Below, piece after piece: positions 8,550 to 17,323 of a stretch of 49,753 nt of DNA (position 1 is the first letter of the stretch; every line of letters starts with the position of its first letter). The DNA is taken from contig JAIQFX010000031.1 in the NCBI GenBank assembly GCA_020073005.1, forward strand, positions 1-49,753, read 5' to 3'. This DNA is from Terriglobia bacterium (GTDB lineage Bacteria > Acidobacteriota > Vicinamibacteria > Vicinamibacterales > CAVVIG01). Under the pieces are notes generated by a model, which ran no database searches, was not told the origin of the DNA, and saw only the letters and a program-made list of their open reading frames with translations. The position numbers and the translations under genes are program-made.

Positions 8550-8842
8550 TCCGAATCGTCCTGCCGCACCACCTGCGGACGCTGGCGCGCGTCGACGGCG
8601 AGGTCACGATCGAGATCGAGGGTCAGGCGACCCAGCGCGCGATCCTCGACGCGCTCGAGGCGCGGTATCCGGTGCTGCAGGGAACGATCCGCGATCACGG
8701 CACGCTGAAGCGGAGGCCGTATCTCCGCTTTTACGCGTGCGAGGAGGATTGGTCGCACGCGGCGCCGGACGCGCCGCTTCCGGCGTCGGTCGCCGCCGGC
8801 GTCGAGCCATTCCTGGTGATCGGGGCGATGGCGGGCGGCTAG
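8546..8842 (+). CDS. MoaD/ThiS-like ubiquitin-fold protein ending in GG
   Basis: The protein has 98 residues. It starts [16 protein letters not shown], carries a central helix [12 protein letters not shown], and ends in [10 protein letters not shown], with the terminal Gly-Gly that in MoaD and ThiS is adenylated and turned into a thiocarboxylate. This is the beta-grasp sulfur-carrier family. No molybdopterin or thiamine genes are near. Its start overlaps the BNR-repeat gene (ATGA), so it may serve that protein or be a protein modifier. Which activating E1-like enzyme serves it cannot be told here. The fold assignment is firm and the role is open. Confidence 0.85.
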   Translation: MIRIVLPHHLRTLARVDGEVTIEIEGQATQRAILDALEARYPVLQGTIRDHGTLKRRPYLRFYACEEDWSHAAPDAPLPASVAAGVEPFLVIGAMAGG

Positions 8843-8908
8843 GCCCCGACCACCGACTCCCGACGACTTGTGACCTAGCCTGTCACAGCCGCCCCTTAGA
8901 CTCGTGGT

Positions 8909-9478
8909 ATGAGACACGAATCCAACCGGGCGCCGGTGCGGGTCGCCCCGCAGGTTGACCCGCAAATATCAGACAAAGACTGGGTTAGCTTTCCCGGCGG
9001 CGAGCTCGAAGGGCAGCGGCCGAAGACGCTCTGCCGGGCCTGCCGCGAGATCCTGCGGCGTGAGGCTCTTTTCCCTACCAGCCTTACCCGCCCCACAGAC
9101 CCTACCAGCCCATCCAGCCCCTCCCGCCCGCTCTGCTTCCAGTGCTATCGCGCGGAACTGGATCGCGAGCGCGCGCTGGCGGCGGCGGGGCAGCTGGACA
9201 CGGCGTCCGACGCGCGATTCCAGACGCAGCTGCCGTTCGAGCCGGTCAACACCGCGCGGCTGCAGACGCTGAAGGCGGAGCGCGCGGAAGCGCGCGTCGA
9301 GGCGCGGCGCGGCATCGGGCAGTACGTGGACAAGCGGCGCCAGGCACAGATCGCCGCGCGGCACGCGCTGCAGTCGATCGCCGCCGGCCTCAAGGCGCGG
9401 CAGATTCCCGTCGACGCGATTCACGCGGCCGAGATGCAACTGCCCGACGCGTGGCTCCCGTTCGTCGTGTCGCGATAG
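8909..9478 (+). CDS. Hypothetical protein with two CxxC motifs split by a repeat-derived insert
   Basis: I do not recognise a named family for this 189-residue protein. It has CRAC near residue 48 and CFQC near residue 75, a likely zinc-binding pair. A long charged helical region follows (about 95-165), rich in Glu, Arg and Ala. The stretch between the two CxxC motifs (about residues 55-73, composed of Pro, Thr and Ser) is encoded by a CCCTACCAGCC-type repeat at 9073-9130, so the finger has been lengthened by repeat DNA. TAGACT sits 6 bases before the ATG, which suggests a leaderless mRNA. RmuC follows 20 bases downstream and may be co-transcribed. Confidence 0.7.
   Translation: MRHESNRAPVRVAPQVDPQISDKDWVSFPGGELEGQRPKTLCRACREILRREALFPTSLTRPTDPTSPSSPSRPLCFQCYRAELDRERALAAAGQLDTASDARFQTQLPFEPVNTARLQTLKAERAEARVEARRGIGQYVDKRRQAQIAARHALQSIAAGLKARQIPVDAIHAAEMQLPDAWLPFVVSR
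9073..9130. repeat. In-frame CCCTACC/CCCGCCC-type word repeat inside a CDS
   Basis: The 58 bases are built of short C-rich words (CCCTACCAGCC, TTACCCGCCCC, CCCTACCAGCCC, CTCCCGCCCG). The same words in reverse complement appear inside threonine synthase at 47011-47045. The repeat keeps the reading frame and encodes a Pro/Ser/Thr-rich loop between two CxxC motifs. Confidence 0.8.
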
Positions 9479-9498
9479 ACACGCGTGCGATACTGAAG

Positions 9499-10788
9499 AT
9501 GCCCTTGGATGTAGCCAGCGTTCTGCTCCTGACGGTTGGTCTCGCAGTCGGTGCGGTCATCGGCTGGCTGCTGGCGCGTCCCGCCGTCGCCCGGCTTCAA
9601 TCGGAGCTGGAGAAGCGCGATGCCGTCCACGCCGAACGTCTCAAGGCGTATCAGGACGCCGACACGAAATTTCGCGACGCCTTCCAGGCGCTGAGCGCCG
9701 AAGCGCTCAAGAACAACAACGAACAATTTCTCTCGCTCGCCGAGACGAAGCTCGGCCAGGCACGCAGTGAAGCGACCGCCGACATCGACGCGCGCAAAAA
9801 GGCGATCGAAGAGCTGCTCGCGCCGATGGCGAAGACGCTCGAACAAGTCGATCGCGAGATCAAGGACAGCGGACGCCGTCAGGCCGAGTCGGGCAACCAG
9901 CTTCTGCACACGATCGCGTCGCTCGACGTCGCCGGACAGAAGCTGCGCGACGAAACGCGGCGCCTGACCGATGCGCTCAAGCGGCCGGGCGTCCGCGGAC
10001 GCTGGGGCGAACTGCAGCTGAAGCGCGTCGTCGAGCTGGCCGGGATGGTCGAGCACTGCCACTTCACGGAGCAGCAGACGATCGCCGGCGACGAAGGCCG
10101 CATCCGCCCCGACGTCATCGTCAATCTGCCCGGCGGCAAGCACATCGTCATCGACGCCAAGGCGCCGCTTGACGCGTACCTGCGCGCGCTCGAAGCGCCG
10201 GACGAGGACTCGCGCCAGAAGCTGCTGACCGAGCACGCGCGGCAGGTGCGGGCGCACGTCACGCAGCTCGCCGCGAAGGGGTACGCGCAGCAGGTGCCGG
10301 TCAGCCCCGACTTCGTCATCATGTTCCTGCCCGGCGAGATGTTCTTCAGCGCCGCGCTCGAGCAGGATCCGCTGCTGATCGAATTCGGTGTCGAGAAGCG
10401 CGTGATCCCCGCGAGCCCGACGACGCTGATTGCGCTCTTGCGGGCGGTGGCGTACGGCTGGCAGCAGCAGGCGATGGAAGAGAACGCGCGGCACATCAGC
10501 GACCTCGGACGGAATCTCTACGAGGCCGTGCGCGCGCTCGCCGGACATTTCGACGATCTCGGCGGGAAATTGAAGAGCAGCCTCGAGTCCTACAACAAAG
10601 CGGTCGGATCGCTCGAAGGGAACGTCCTCGGGAAGGCGCGCAAGTTCAAGGAGCTGCAGGCGGCCGCGGCGGGCGAGGAAATCAAGACGCTCGAACCGAT
10701 CGATCGCGTGCCGCGGATGCTGCAGGCGGCCGAGCTCACCGACGGCCTGCCGTTCCACGACCCGGAAGAAGAAACAGAAAAGGTGTAG
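9499..10788 (+). CDS. rmuC: DNA recombination protein RmuC
   Basis: The 429-residue protein has an N-terminal transmembrane helix (about residues 6-24), a coiled-coil region (about 30-140) and the conserved RmuC nuclease-like core. The core starts at VRGRWGELQLKRVVELAGM and includes RIRPDVIVNLPGG, IVIDAKAPLDAYL and FLPGEMFFSAAL. RmuC limits DNA inversions at short inverted repeats in E. coli, which is of interest in a window full of such repeats. The ATG at 9499 fits the N-terminal helix; GATACT lies 4 bases before it and no good ribosome binding site is seen. It converges on the efflux operon with a gap of 23 bases. Confidence 0.95.
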   Translation: MPLDVASVLLLTVGLAVGAVIGWLLARPAVARLQSELEKRDAVHAERLKAYQDADTKFRDAFQALSAEALKNNNEQFLSLAETKLGQARSEATADIDARKKAIEELLAPMAKTLEQVDREIKDSGRRQAESGNQLLHTIASLDVAGQKLRDETRRLTDALKRPGVRGRWGELQLKRVVELAGMVEHCHFTEQQTIAGDEGRIRPDVIVNLPGGKHIVIDAKAPLDAYLRALEAPDEDSRQKLLTEHARQVRAHVTQLAAKGYAQQVPVSPDFVIMFLPGEMFFSAALEQDPLLIEFGVEKRVIPASPTTLIALLRAVAYGWQQQAMEENARHISDLGRNLYEAVRALAGHFDDLGGKLKSSLESYNKAVGSLEGNVLGKARKFKELQAAAAGEEIKTLEPIDRVPRMLQAAELTDGLPFHDPEEETEKV

Positions 10789-10811
10789 CGCGAGGCTTTA
10801 GCCGAGCGTGA

Positions 10812-12236
10812 TTATCGCGAACCGGCGACCTGCGGCATCGCAGACGCCTTCCAATCCCCGCCCAGTCCCTTCAACAGCAGTACCGTCGCGTTCATCCGCC
10901 GAATCAGGATGCTGACCGCCGTCCGCTCGTTGGCGAGCGCGAAGCTCTGCGCCGTGATCACTTCGAGATAACTCGTCACGCCGCCGCGATAGCGATTCGT
11001 CGCGAGCGTCAGCGAGCGCTCGGACGCGGCGACGGCGCGATCCTGAATCTTCGCTTCTTCATCCAGCACCCGCAGCGCGGACAGCTGATCCTCGACTTCG
11101 CGGAACGCCGTGAGCAGCGACGCGCGATACGACGCGGACGCCTGATCGAACACAGCCTGCGCCTGATCGTTCGCGGCGCGGCGCCGGCCGGCGTCGAACA
11201 CGTTGATCAGCGCCACCGGCGCGGCCGCCCAGAAATTGCTCGCGCCCGCGAGCCAGTTGCCGAACGAGCTGCTCTCGAAGCCGAGCGCGCCCGACAGCGT
11301 GACGATCGGATAGAACGCGGACGCCGTCACGCCGACCTGCGCCGTCGCCGCCGCGACGCGACGCTCGGCGCCGGCGATGTCCGATCGCCGCTCGAGAAGA
11401 TCCGACGGTACGCCGACCGGTACGTCCGGCGGCGCGGCCGTCAGCGGTGACGGCGGGATCGCGAACGTCGACGCCGGCTGTCCGACCAGCACCGCGATCG
11501 CGTGTTCGAGCGCGGCGCGGCCGACGCTGACGTCCACGGCGATCGCGCGCGTCGTCTCGAGCTGCGTCTCGGCCTGCGCGACGTCCGCCTGCGACGAGAG
11601 GCCGCCGCGGAACCGGTTGTCGGTCAGCTCGAGCGCCTGCTCGTACGCGCGGACCGCGCTGTTGAGGATGTCCTGCTCGCGGTCGAGGCCGCGCAGCGTG
11701 AAGTAGTCGAGCGCCAGCTCGGCGTGGAGGCTGAGGCGCGCCGTCTCGAGATCGGCCGCGGTCGCCTGCGCCGACGTGCGGGTCGTCTCGACGATGCCGT
11801 GCAGCCGGCCCCAGACGTCGGCTTCGTAGGAGACGTCGGCGGGCAGGACGTAGTCGCCGTACGGATCGTGGAACGACGAGAACGCGCGATTGCCCGACTG
11901 GCGGATCGAGGCGAGCGACGGCACGGCCGACACCTGCGGGCGAAGATTCGCCTGCGCGCCGCGGACGAACGCGCGCGCCTGCGCGAATTGCGCGTCGACC
12001 GCCTTCAGCGTCTGGTTCGAGATGTCGACGCGCGCTTCGAGCGCGTCGAGCGCGGGATCGCCGAAGATCGTCCACCATTCGCCGCGTGGATTCGCGTCGC
12101 GCGGCGCGGCGGGTTTCCAGTTCGCGTTTTCCCGGAAGGCCGGCGCGATCTCCGCGCTCGGCACGACGTACTTCGTCGCCGGCGCGCACGCCGTCGCGAA
12201 CGCGAGAAGGAACGTCGCCACGACCGGACGCGTCAC
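10812..12236 (-). CDS. RND efflux outer membrane lipoprotein (NodT/TolC family)
   Basis: The 474-residue outer-membrane factor has a lipoprotein signal (VVATFLLAFATAC, Cys about residue 18) and two outer membrane efflux protein repeats. Family motifs seen are GEWWTIFGDPALDALE and the C-terminal NRYRGGVTSYLEVITAQ. It forms the trimeric channel that carries substrate across the outer membrane for the pump encoded upstream. The GTG start (12236-12234) overlaps the adaptor stop as GTGA, which fixes it well. It is the last gene of a three-gene operon (pump, adaptor, channel). Drug or metabolite export is likely and the substrate is unknown. Confidence 0.94.
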   Translation of the reverse strand: MTRPVVATFLLAFATACAPATKYVVPSAEIAPAFRENANWKPAAPRDANPRGEWWTIFGDPALDALEARVDISNQTLKAVDAQFAQARAFVRGAQANLRPQVSAVPSLASIRQSGNRAFSSFHDPYGDYVLPADVSYEADVWGRLHGIVETTRTSAQATAADLETARLSLHAELALDYFTLRGLDREQDILNSAVRAYEQALELTDNRFRGGLSSQADVAQAETQLETTRAIAVDVSVGRAALEHAIAVLVGQPASTFAIPPSPLTAAPPDVPVGVPSDLLERRSDIAGAERRVAAATAQVGVTASAFYPIVTLSGALGFESSSFGNWLAGASNFWAAAPVALINVFDAGRRRAANDQAQAVFDQASASYRASLLTAFREVEDQLSALRVLDEEAKIQDRAVAASERSLTLATNRYRGGVTSYLEVITAQSFALANERTAVSILIRRMNATVLLLKGLGGDWKASAMPQVAGSR

Positions 12237-13372
12237 GGCTTCGCGTCTCGCGCGGTCGGTTGCGCGACGCGCACGACTTGTCCCTGCGCGAGCGAATCCG
12301 GCGGGTTGACGACGACCTGCTCGTTGCCGGTGAGACCGCTCAGGACCTCCACGCTGTCGCCGAAGTCGCGGCCCGTCGTCACCGTCACGAGCGCGATCTG
12401 ATTCCCGGCGCCGACCGTGGCCACCTGCAGCCCCTCGGTCTTGAAGATGAGCGCGTCGACCGGGAGCCTCAGCGTCGCGGCCGGCGCGGGGAGCGCGATG
12501 TGGACGTCGGCGTACGATCCGGGCAACAGCTCGCCCTTCGAATTGTCGACGTCGATCTCCGTGAGCAGCGTCCGCGACCCGACGTCGATCGCGTTCGACG
12601 TGCGCGCCACGGTGCCCGTGAAGCGGCGGCCCGGAAATTCCTTCAGCGTCACGTCCGCCTGCAGGCCGGCGCGGGCCGCGCGCGAGTACACCTGCGGCAC
12701 GTTGATGAACACGCGCAGCCGGGACACGTTGGCGACGTGAAAGAGCTCGCGCGCGTTGCTGCCCGAGTCGATCAGCGCGCCGATGTCCGTGTTGCGCGCC
12801 GTGACAACGCCGTCGAACGGCGCCTCGATCCGGCGGAACGCCTGGAGCTGTTCGAGCCGGCGGACGTTCGCGCGCGCGGACTCGACGGCGGCTTCGCGCG
12901 CTTCCAGTCCGCCGTTGGCGTTGTCGAGATCCTGTCGCGACACCGAGTCGCTCTTGATCAGGTCGCGGTACCGCTCGGCCGTCGTCTGCGCGAGCCGCGC
13001 GTTGGCCTGCGCCGTGCCAAGATCGGCGCGCGCCTGCAGGAGCTGCTGATCGAGCTCGGGCGTGTCGATCTCGGCCAGCTGTTGTCCGGCTTTCACGTGC
13101 GTGCCGATGTCGGCGAACCACTTCTTCAGGTAGCCGTTGGTGCGCGCGTAGATCGGCGCATCGGTGAAGGCCATCATCGTGCCGGGCAGCGTAATGTCCT
13201 GCGGCGCCGAGCCGGTCATCGGCCGCGCGACAGCGACGGTCGGCACCGCCATCTCGCGCGTTTCCTGCGTCACGACCGCGAGCGCGCGCGTGCGCGTGCT
13301 GACGCCCCAGAATGCCGCGCCGCCCGCGGCGACAAGGAGGACAAGCCCTCCCACCATTGGTCCCGTCTTCAT
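12233..13372 (-). CDS. RND efflux periplasmic adaptor (MFP family)
   Basis: The 379-residue adaptor has an N-terminal membrane anchor (about 6-24), the lipoyl-type half-motifs (ARTNGYLKKWFADIGTHVKAGQ and RIEAPFDGVVTARN) on both sides of an alpha-helical hairpin, and a beta-barrel with RLRVFINVPQVY. It bridges the inner membrane pump and the outer-membrane channel. The ATG overlaps the pump stop by 4 bases (ATGA), and its own stop overlaps the channel gene start. Its length is normal for HAE-1-type adaptors. Confidence 0.95.
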   Translation of the reverse strand: MKTGPMVGGLVLLVAAGGAAFWGVSTRTRALAVVTQETREMAVPTVAVARPMTGSAPQDITLPGTMMAFTDAPIYARTNGYLKKWFADIGTHVKAGQQLAEIDTPELDQQLLQARADLGTAQANARLAQTTAERYRDLIKSDSVSRQDLDNANGGLEAREAAVESARANVRRLEQLQAFRRIEAPFDGVVTARNTDIGALIDSGSNARELFHVANVSRLRVFINVPQVYSRAARAGLQADVTLKEFPGRRFTGTVARTSNAIDVGSRTLLTEIDVDNSKGELLPGSYADVHIALPAPAATLRLPVDALIFKTEGLQVATVGAGNQIALVTVTTGRDFGDSVEVLSGLTGNEQVVVNPPDSLAQGQVVRVAQPTARDAKP

Positions 13373-16300
13373 CGGTTGTCCCTGATCTCCTGATCGATCT
13401 TCACGGGCGCGGGCGCCGCCGCGGCGCTTCGCCGGTGGAACATCGCAAACACGGCCGGCACGAAGAACAGCGTCGCGACCGTCGCGAGCGCGAGCCCGCC
13501 GATGACCGCGCGGCCGAGCGGCGCGTTCTGCTCGCCGCCCTCGCCGAAACCGAGCGCCATCGGCACCATGCCGATGATCATCGCGAGCGCCGTCATCAGC
13601 ACGGGCCGGAAGCGCGTGAAGCCCGCGTCGACGGCTGCGTCAACCGCCGCGCGCCCTTCCTTCAGCTGCTCCTTCGCGAAGCTGACGACGAGAATGCTGT
13701 TCGCCGTCGCGACGCCCATGCACATGATGGCGCCGGTGAGCGACGGCACGCTGATCGTCGTGTGCGTGAGGAACAGGATCCAGACGATGCCGGCGATGGC
13801 GGCCGGCGACGCCGAGATGATGATGAACGGATCCAGCCACGACTGGAAGTTCACGACGATCAGCAGATAGACGAGGATGATCGCGAGGCCGATGCCCGCC
13901 ACGAGCCCGACGAACGACGATTCCATCGTCTCCACCTGGCCGCGGACGACGAGCTGCGATCCGCGGGGCAGCCGCGCTTTCGACTCTTCGAGAATCGGCG
14001 TCATCTCGCGCGCGACGCCGCCGAGATCGCGGCCCTGCACCGCGCCGAAGATGTCGATGACCGGCTGGACGTTGAAGTGCGTCACGACGGCCATGTGCGC
14101 TTCGCGGCTGACCGACGCGAGCGACTCGAGCAGCTGCGGCTTCGCGCCCGGCGTCGACCCCTGGATCGGAATGCCGCCGATGTCTTCGATCGAGTCGAGC
14201 TTGTACTGCGGCGTCTGCGTCGCGATGAAGTAGCTGACGCCCGTCGCCGGATTCAGCCAGAACGTCGGCGTCGTCTGCGCGCTGCCCGACAGCGAAATCA
14301 GCAGGTTGTTGGCGACGTCGCGCTGCGTGAAGCCGGTGTCCGCCGCGCGCGTGCGATCGACGTCGAGGTGCAGCAGCGGCTGGTTGAACGTCTGGTGCAC
14401 GCGCAGATCGACCATGCCGGGAATCTGCGCGAGCCGCGTGACCAGACCGGCGGCGAACTGGCGGTTCGCGTCGAGATTGCGGCCGACGACCTGGACGTCG
14501 ATCGGCGCGGGCAGCCCGAAGTTCAGAATCTGCGTGACGATGTCGGCGGCGATGAAGGAGAACTGGACGCCGGGATACTCGGCGACGAGCCGGCGGCGGA
14601 GATCGTGAATGTAGCGCTCCGTCGGCTGGTGATCGGGCGTCAGCGCGACCAGGATGTCCGCGTCCGACGATCCGATCGGCGCCGAATTCGTGTACGCGAT
14701 GTTGATGCCGCTGTAGGGCAGGCCGATGTTGTCGATGACGCTGACGATTTCGTTGCCGGGAATGACGCGGCGGATCGTGTCCTGCACGTGATCGCAGAGC
14801 GCCGCGGTCTCCTCGATGCGCGTGCCGGTCGGGGCGCGCAGGTGCAGCTTGAACTGCCCGCTGTCGACCGTCGGGAAGAAGTCCTCGCCGACCCAGCGCA
14901 CGAGCCCGAACGACGCGACGCAGCCCGCGAGAAACAGCAGCGCGAACACGGCGCGCTTGTCGACGGCGGCCTGCAGCGTGCGGCGGTACGCGTCGCGCAT
15001 CCTCAGGAATCCGCCGTCGATCCATCGCTGGAGGCGCACGAACGGATTGCGGCTCGCCGTCGCGCCGTGGTGGCTCGCCTCGTGCGCGTGCAGCAGGTAC
15101 TTCGCCATCGTCGGGACGAGCGTCCGCGACAGGACGTACGACGCGAGCATCGCGAACACGACCGCCTCGGCCATCGGCACGAAGAGGTAGCGCGCGACGC
15201 CCGTGAGGAAGAACATCGGGACGAACACGATGCAGATGCAGAGCGTCGAGACGAACGCGGGGATCGCGATCTGCTGCGAGCCGTCGAGAATCGCCGGCTC
15301 GAGGTCCTTGCCGGACTCGAGCTGCGTGTTGATGTTCTCGATGGCGACCGTCGCATCGTCGACCAGGATGCCGACCGCGAGCGCGAGGCCGCCGAGCGTC
15401 ATGATGTTGATCGTCTCGCCGAGCGCGCTCAGCACGATGATCGAACTGAGAATCGACAGCGGGATCGAGATCGCGATGATGATCGTGCTGCGCCAGCTGC
15501 CGAGGAAGATCAGGATCATCAGCGCCGTCAGGCACGCGGCGACGACGGCTTCGCGGAGCACGCCCTCGATCGACGCGCGGACGAACAGCGATTGATCCGC
15601 GAGCGGCTTGACCTCGAGGTTCTGCGGGAGGCTCGGCAGCACGCGCGCGACGGCGGCCTTGATGCCGGCGATCACGTCGAGCGTCGACGCGTTGCCCGTC
15701 TTCATCACGACCATCAGCGCCGCGCGCTGGCCGTCGACGCGCGCGATGTTGGTCTGCGGCGGATAACCGTTGCGCACGTGCGCGACGTCGCGGATGTAGA
15801 TCGGCGTCCCGCGCACGGATTTGATCGGCAGGTCGTTCAGCTCGTCCACGGTCTGCGGGCTGGCGTTCAGATCGACGTCGTACTCGAACCCGCCGATCTT
15901 CGACGTGCCCGACGGCAGAATCAGGTTCTGCTGGCTGATCGCGCTGACGACGTCCGACGGCGAAAGGCCCTTGGACTGGAGCGCGGACGGATCGAGATCG
16001 ACTTGAATCTGCGGCTGCTTGCCGCCGTACGGCCACGGCAGCGCCGCGCCGCTCACCGTCGCCAGCTGCGGACGCATGAAGTTGACGCCGAGGTCGAAGA
16101 GCTGCTGCTCGGAAAGCCCGCGCCCGGACAGCGCGAGCTGGATGATCGGGACGCTCGACGCGTTATAGGTGAGGATGAACGGCGGCTGCGTGCCGACCGG
16201 CGCCTGCCGCAGCATCGCCTGCGACACCGCCGTCGTCTGCGCGACGGCGAGATCGACTTTCGCGCCCGGCTGCAGGAAGATCTTCACGACCGACACGCCG

Positions 16301-16560
16301 CGCAGGTTCGTCGACTCGATGTGCTCGATGTCGTTGACGGCCGTCGTCAGGGATCGCTCGTAGTTGGAGATGATCCGGTCCGCCATCTCCTGCGCCGAGA
16401 GGCCGCCATACTGAAAGAGGCTGACGACGACGGGGATGTCGATGCTCGGGAAGATGTCGGTCGGCGTACGGGCGATCGTCAGCGGCCCGATGCCGAGGAT
16501 CAGCAGGGCCAGGACGACAAACGTATAGGGCCGATTCAGCGCAACGCGAACGATCCACAT
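13369..16560 (-). CDS. RND family multidrug efflux pump (AcrB/MexB-like)
   Basis: The 1063-residue inner membrane pump has the expected 12-helix layout with two large periplasmic loops. Helix 4 carries the proton-relay pair Asp401-Asp402 in GILVDDATVAIENI. The N-terminus (LNRPYTFVVLALLILGIG) and GFGEGGEQNAPLGRAVIGG are typical. It probably exports drugs or small hydrophobic compounds using the proton gradient, together with the two downstream genes. The channel gene encodes an NodT-type lipoprotein, so this is a complete tripartite system. No adjacent TetR or MarR repressor is visible. ATG at 16560 follows a short AT-rich stretch. Confidence 0.96.
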   Translation of the reverse strand: MWIVRVALNRPYTFVVLALLILGIGPLTIARTPTDIFPSIDIPVVVSLFQYGGLSAQEMADRIISNYERSLTTAVNDIEHIESTNLRGVSVVKIFLQPGAKVDLAVAQTTAVSQAMLRQAPVGTQPPFILTYNASSVPIIQLALSGRGLSEQQLFDLGVNFMRPQLATVSGAALPWPYGGKQPQIQVDLDPSALQSKGLSPSDVVSAISQQNLILPSGTSKIGGFEYDVDLNASPQTVDELNDLPIKSVRGTPIYIRDVAHVRNGYPPQTNIARVDGQRAALMVVMKTGNASTLDVIAGIKAAVARVLPSLPQNLEVKPLADQSLFVRASIEGVLREAVVAACLTALMILIFLGSWRSTIIIAISIPLSILSSIIVLSALGETINIMTLGGLALAVGILVDDATVAIENINTQLESGKDLEPAILDGSQQIAIPAFVSTLCICIVFVPMFFLTGVARYLFVPMAEAVVFAMLASYVLSRTLVPTMAKYLLHAHEASHHGATASRNPFVRLQRWIDGGFLRMRDAYRRTLQAAVDKRAVFALLFLAGCVASFGLVRWVGEDFFPTVDSGQFKLHLRAPTGTRIEETAALCDHVQDTIRRVIPGNEIVSVIDNIGLPYSGINIAYTNSAPIGSSDADILVALTPDHQPTERYIHDLRRRLVAEYPGVQFSFIAADIVTQILNFGLPAPIDVQVVGRNLDANRQFAAGLVTRLAQIPGMVDLRVHQTFNQPLLHLDVDRTRAADTGFTQRDVANNLLISLSGSAQTTPTFWLNPATGVSYFIATQTPQYKLDSIEDIGGIPIQGSTPGAKPQLLESLASVSREAHMAVVTHFNVQPVIDIFGAVQGRDLGGVAREMTPILEESKARLPRGSQLVVRGQVETMESSFVGLVAGIGLAIILVYLLIVVNFQSWLDPFIIISASPAAIAGIVWILFLTHTTISVPSLTGAIMCMGVATANSILVVSFAKEQLKEGRAAVDAAVDAGFTRFRPVLMTALAMIIGMVPMALGFGEGGEQNAPLGRAVIGGLALATVATLFFVPAVFAMFHRRSAAAAPAPVKIDQEIRDNR

Positions 16561-16672
16561 GGGTTTCGGGTATTCTGACGCGGAAAGATCTTAGGTCGAT
16601 TCTGTCATCGCGATTGCGCGGAGTTGCAACGGCTTGTCACTTCCGACACTTCTGAATCGTTTACGAAAAGCC

Positions 16673-17323
16673 ATGCTGCAATCAGCGCTGCCGTTCGATG
16701 AACCGGGAACGGCGAATCCCGAACCAGGAACCCTGAACCCCGAACCAGGAACCCTGAACCCGGTACCCGGTACTCTGAACCCGATCTTCGTTCGTCACCC
16801 CCGCGCCCGCCGCTACGTGATTCGCGTCGCCGACGATGGGACCGTGCGCGTCACCGTTCCGCGCTGGGGCTCGACGCGCGAGGCGCAGGCATTCGCCGAG
16901 CAGCAGCGCGCGTGGATCGAGAAGCAGCGGCGGCGGGCGGAGCAGGATCGGCTCGAACCGCGGCCGGCGCCGCTCGCGCCGGACGTCGAGCGCGCGTTCC
17001 GCGCGCGCGCATCACGCGAGCTGCCGGCGCGGCTGCTCGAACTCGCGGCGCAGCACGGGCTCACGGTCTCGCGCGTCAGCGTCCGCAATCAGCGCTGGCG
17101 CTGGGGCTCGTGCTCGCCGAACGGCCACATCTGCGTGAACTGGCGCCTCGTCACCATGCCGGAGTGGGTGCGCGACTACGTGCTGATCCACGAGCTGATG
17201 CATCTGAAGCGGCTCGATCACTCGCCGAAGTTCTGGAAGCTCGTCGCGCAGGCGTGTCCCGCGTTTCAGGACGCGCGGCGCTACCTGCGCAGCCACGGAT
17301 CGAACACGCTCGTCGTCAGCTGA
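16673..17323 (+). CDS. SprT/YgjP-like zinc metalloprotease
   Basis: The 216-residue protein belongs to the M48-type YgjP/SprT-like family (formerly DUF45). The zinc motif HELMH is at 173-177, and a third ligand His183 lies in LDHSPKF. The preceding conserved RNQRWRWGSCSPNGHICVNWRL segment is diagnostic. The substrate is unknown. Residues 11-37 are a tandem PEPGTLNP-type stretch encoded by repeat DNA and not part of the family core. I chose the ATG at 16673; an upstream TTG at 16634 in the same frame is possible. The 3' end overlaps the convergent DUF1295 gene by 43 bases. Confidence 0.9.
   Translation: MLQSALPFDEPGTANPEPGTLNPEPGTLNPVPGTLNPIFVRHPRARRYVIRVADDGTVRVTVPRWGSTREAQAFAEQQRAWIEKQRRRAEQDRLEPRPAPLAPDVERAFRARASRELPARLLELAAQHGLTVSRVSVRNQRWRWGSCSPNGHICVNWRLVTMPEWVRDYVLIHELMHLKRLDHSPKFWKLVAQACPAFQDARRYLRSHGSNTLVVS
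16699..16783. repeat. In-frame tandem GAACCAGGAACCCTGAACCC repeat
   Basis: About four degenerate copies of a 21-base word follow each other near the 5' end of the metalloprotease gene. Because 21 is a multiple of three, copy-number changes would keep the frame. The encoded unit is PGTLNPE. It lies before the conserved catalytic core and is likely an unstructured tail. Confidence 0.88.

Noticed and set aside
13312-16578. A 1088-codon open frame opposite the RND pump
   Set aside because: It is rich in Arg, Asp and Ala with no domain and exactly mirrors the pump gene. Such antisense frames arise from GC-rich third positions.
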